Positions 4,511 to 5,278 of a DNA stretch of 5,278 nucleotides are shown here, one piece after another. This stretch comes from Treponema sp. UBA4326 (GTDB taxonomy: Bacteria; Spirochaetota; Spirochaetia; Treponematales; Treponemataceae). The number at the start of each line of letters is the position of its first letter. The first letter of the stretch is position 1. Under the pieces are notes generated by a model, which was not told the DNA's origin, did not search any database, and worked only from the letters and a program-made list of their open reading frames with translations. The translations under genes and the position numbers were made by a program. The stretch covers positions 1 through 5,278 of the forward strand of contig DGTW01000026.1 of NCBI GenBank assembly GCA_002393835.1, in the 5' to 3' direction.

Positions 4511-5278
4511 CTAGATTTTTTTTCCCAGCGAGTAAGTTCTATTCCTGTTAGCACCATTTGCAACAATCTTGCCATCTTCAACGAGTTCAGAAAGATAGTC
4601 TTTTGTGCGTGATTGTTTCAAGCCGATAAACAAAGCAATATCCTGTGAGCGGGCTTCGGAATGTTTAGAAAGATATTCCAGAATTTTGTCTTTGTAGTTT
4701 ATCGCCGATTTATCGCCGACATTTTGATTTATCGCCGATTTATCGCCGATTTGTGGTTTTATCGCCGTTTTTTGGGCTTTATCGCCACTTTTATCGCCGT
4801 TTTGCTTATACGAAGGACGGTAAAAGTTCACTCGGAGCATATCACCAATTTCAAGGAATTCTGGCCTGTCCACTCCATATTCATCGCACTCTGCAAAAAT
4901 TCGCTTAAAGCCAGACCCCCAGCCTTCAAGAACATCTATCTTTTCAAGCGTGCGGGCAAGCGTTTTATTTCGGATTGAAGAACGTCCTTCCAGAGCCTCT
5001 TCCAAAGTCAAAGAACCATAGATGCTTCCCGGTGAAGAAATTTCAACACGGTCATCATAAACCGCAACCTGAACACTGGAACTCATCTGATAATTTCGGT
5101 GAATTACAGCATTAATAATAAGCTCGCGGATTGCCTTGTAAGGAAGTTCATACTTTTCTTTGTGAACAATGCCATTGATTTCCACCGCCATGCTCAAATA
5201 GTTCAGAACAAATTTATAGGCTCCGTCTATCTGCTCGCAAAGAGGACCTTCATATTCCTTTTTATCAAGAAAATCAAC
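4511..5278 (-). CDS. AlbA_2/HATPase_c_4-type ATP-binding regulator, C-terminal part (window edge)
   Basis: 255 codons up to the stop; the frame is open through the right edge, so the N-terminal AlbA_2 (Schlafen-like) domain is outside. What remains is a GHKL-type ATPase fold of the RecG-like HATPase_c_4 family, with ELIINAVIHR (visible residues ~52-61), DDRVEISSPG (~75-84) and GWGSGFKRI (~119-127). A linker follows (~158-195), rich in repeated GDKSAIN units, then a C-terminal winged helix (~196-253; LSKHSEARSQDIALFIGL, KDYLSELVEDGKIV). These proteins are usually annotated as putative transcriptional regulators or nucleic-acid-binding ATPases; their substrate is not established. The TTG at 5195-5197 is not the true start, because the protein sequence continues clearly upstream (GPLCEQIDGAYKFVLNY). 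Confidence 0.82.
   Translation of the reverse strand, partial: VDFLDKKEYEGPLCEQIDGAYKFVLNYLSMAVEINGIVHKEKYELPYKAIRELIINAVIHRNYQMSSSVQVAVYDDRVEISSPGSIYGSLTLEEALEGRSSIRNKTLARTLEKIDVLEGWGSGFKRIFAECDEYGVDRPEFLEIGDMLRVNFYRPSYKQNGDKSGDKAQKTAIKPQIGDKSAINQNVGDKSAINYKDKILEYLSKHSEARSQDIALFIGLKQSRTKDYLSELVEDGKIVANGANRNRTYSLGKKI
4698..4800. repeat. Short repeats (TTTATCGCC) encoding the GDK linker
   Basis: ATCGCC occurs seven times in about 100 bases (4701, 4712, 4731, 4742, 4761, 4781, 4793). A 22-bp block at 4698-4719 is repeated exactly at 4728-4749, period 30 bp. Because the period is a multiple of three, the copies give in-frame GDKSAIN/GDKS units, so copy-number change would lengthen or shorten the linker without breaking the gene. 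Confidence 0.85.

Noticed and set aside
4698..4800. CRISPR-like array
   Set aside because: Units are too short and irregular, there are no unique spacers, and the repeats are in frame inside a coding gene.

Overview
The window looks like an accessory or defence-type stretch of a bacterial chromosome of moderate, mosaic GC content. Every protein gene lies on the minus strand. A host-associated spirochaete (Treponema-like) is my best guess, because of the mix of a DUF4469/HU-like protein, DUF4143 ATPase, AlbA_2/ATPase protein and Wadjet-like JetA. That is a recognition-level inference, and no rRNA or housekeeping gene is present to confirm it.

Left end (1-750): the start of an IS30-family transposase runs off the left edge. 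Its element end abuts a short ORF that I read as the N-terminal third of JetA (DUF5716), the kleisin-like subunit of the Wadjet anti-plasmid SMC complex. The JetA frame stops at a TAA inside the presumed IS end, so this jetA copy appears to be broken by the insertion. If the system is type I Wadjet, the remaining jetA and jetB/C/D would lie beyond the IS, to the left of the window.

Middle (752-2966): an intact AAA_14/DUF4143 ATPase gene is preceded by three copies of a ~22-bp motif spaced ~32-33 bp, probably its control region. Before that come a well-signalled but 11-codon ORF and a HAD-phosphatase pseudogene. The pseudogene has lost two internal blocks, including the GDxxTD metal-site region, and is frameshifted.

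Right half (3005-5278): a DUF4469 protein (HU-like DNA-binding domain plus Ig-like domain) has a good terminator. A 260-bp intergenic region follows, then an XRE-type repressor with a near-consensus promoter and palindromic operator, then the C-terminal part of an AlbA_2/HATPase_c_4 regulator with a repetitive GDKSAIN linker and winged helix, cut by the right edge.

The most interesting place is the 260-bp gap at 3762-4021. On the otherwise empty plus strand it holds a perfect consensus promoter (TTGACA, 17 bp, TATAAT). This is followed by ~85 nt that fold into two strong hairpins, the second with a T-run. This looks like a small RNA gene. Its first apical loop is complementary to the ribosome-binding site of the neighbouring DUF4469 gene. 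That gene's own leader also carries a perfect 14-base inverted repeat able to hide the same site. Together these suggest, but do not prove, an RNA-controlled DUF4469 gene.
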